From an uncultured Verrucomicrobiota bacterium (GTDB lineage Bacteria > Verrucomicrobiota > Verrucomicrobiia > Chthoniobacterales > SZAS-18): DNA of 7,548 nt. The notes beneath the pieces are model-generated. The model was not told the origin of the DNA. It did not search any database and worked only from the letters and a program-made list of their open reading frames with translations. This document shows positions 6,988 to 7,548 of the stretch, one piece after another; position 1 is the stretch's first letter, and each line of letters opens with the position of its first letter. The stretch is taken from NCBI GenBank assembly GCA_937873255.1, contig CALMVM010000439.1, positions 1 through 7,548 of the forward strand, given 5' to 3'. The position numbers were made by a program, and so were the translations under genes.

Positions 6988-7548
6988 CTACAATTCGAAG
7001 AACGAACGCAACGTCGCCAGAAACCCATCCTGGTATTCCTGCTGCTTGGCGATGAGCGCCGGGGACTGCTGCGCGCGCGCCTGCAAGATCCCCTCGTTGA
7101 CGAGTCGGCGGCGGGCGAGCAGTTCGCTGAGTCGCTGAAGCAAATCCGCGTCACGCGCGATGATGTCGCCGAATGTCCGCTTGGTGATCTCCATGACCTC
7201 GCAGTCACTGACCGCCGTGACGCTCGCGCTGCGCTTTTCGCCGGTGAGCAGCGACATCTCGCCGAAGCAATCGCCGTCCTGCAATGTGGCCACGCAGGTC
7301 TGCTGATCGTTCATCATCACGCCGACCGCCGCTTCGCCCGTGACGAGGATGAACATCGACGCGCCATCGGCATTTTCGTGGATGATCGTTTCGCCGCGTC
7401 CATAATGGTGGATCGGCGACCGGTTCACCAGCGTGGCGAGGTGATCCTCGCGCATGCCTTGGAACAGCGGTTGGCCGGCGAGCAGTTGGACCGGAGTGCC
7501 GCCCGCCGGGTCGGCGGGGAGGGCGGGGGTCTTGACGCGCTCCAGATG
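6988..7548 (-). CDS. Cyclic nucleotide-binding domain protein, C-terminal part (possible MscS-type channel tail)
   Basis: The frame is open to the right edge, so only the C-terminal 186 residues are visible. The ATG at 7455 is internal to a continuing domain: the residues before it (VQLLAGQPLFQGM) are the usual first helix of a CRP-like cNMP-binding domain, so it is not the true start. The beta-barrel follows, with HYGRGETIIHENADGASMFI and the phosphate-binding cassette GDCFGEMSLLTGEKRSASV. The conserved Glu (FGE) and Arg (KRSAS) that contact the cyclic nucleotide are both present. The helix ELLARRRLVNEGIL and a glutamine-rich tail end the protein. There is no helix-turn-helix after the domain, so it is not a CRP-type transcription factor. 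The motif run and C-terminal helix resemble MscS-family channels with a C-terminal cNMP domain, but the channel part, if any, lies outside the window. It converges on the lipoprotein gene with only 14 bp between stops. Confidence 0.85.
   Translation of the reverse strand, partial: HLERVKTPALPADPAGGTPVQLLAGQPLFQGMREDHLATLVNRSPIHHYGRGETIIHENADGASMFILVTGEAAVGVMMNDQQTCVATLQDGDCFGEMSLLTGEKRSASVTAVSDCEVMEITKRTFGDIIARDADLLQRLSELLARRRLVNEGILQARAQQSPALIAKQQEYQDGFLATLRSFFEL

Overview
The window is GC-rich and densely coding. It holds five protein genes: three complete on the + strand and two partial ones on the - strand that run off the window edges. A predicted lipoprotein, an AsmA-like envelope protein and a membrane-bound exopolysaccharide-type synthase point to a bacterium with a Gram-negative-style envelope. 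Weak or absent Shine-Dalgarno sequences, GTG/TTG starts and the high GC would suit a Verrucomicrobia/Planctomycetes-like organism. That placement is a guess from style, not from any marker gene. No rRNA, tRNA, CRISPR array, insertion sequence or integrase was seen.

Layout. (1) Positions 1-1357 on the - strand carry the N-terminal 452 residues of an AsmA-like, membrane-anchored envelope protein. (2) Divergent from it, and starting almost base-to-base with it, is a YegS/DAGK-type lipid kinase (1359-2309, +). (3) A 93-bp gap leads to the centrepiece, a 1145-residue protein (2403-5840, +). It joins an N-terminal membrane anchor, a GH18-like glycosidase domain, a NodB polysaccharide deacetylase domain and a processive GT2 glycan synthase with its own membrane segments. 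(4) A GH26-like lipoprotein (5837-6973, +) overlaps its stop codon in an ATGA junction, so the two are almost certainly co-translated. (5) Converging from the right edge, with 14 bp between the stop codons, is the C-terminal 186 residues of a cyclic-nucleotide-binding protein (6988-7548, -), possibly the tail of a channel of the MscS-plus-cNMP kind.

How they may work together. The fusion protein looks like a one-polypeptide exopolysaccharide machine. A cytoplasmic GT2 domain would polymerise and extrude a beta-linked glycan, probably GlcNAc-based by analogy with PgaC/IcaA. The NodB and GH18-like domains outside the membrane would deacetylate and trim it, much as PgaB does in the Pga system with a different hydrolase family. 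The coupled GH26-like lipoprotein would add a second, exported glycosidase. This synthase-deacetylase-hydrolase plus lipoprotein-glycosidase pair is the most interesting unit here. Its polymer is unknown and the assembly role is inference. The lipid kinase lies upstream on the same strand and may or may not share the transcript. The AsmA-like protein fits a general envelope theme.
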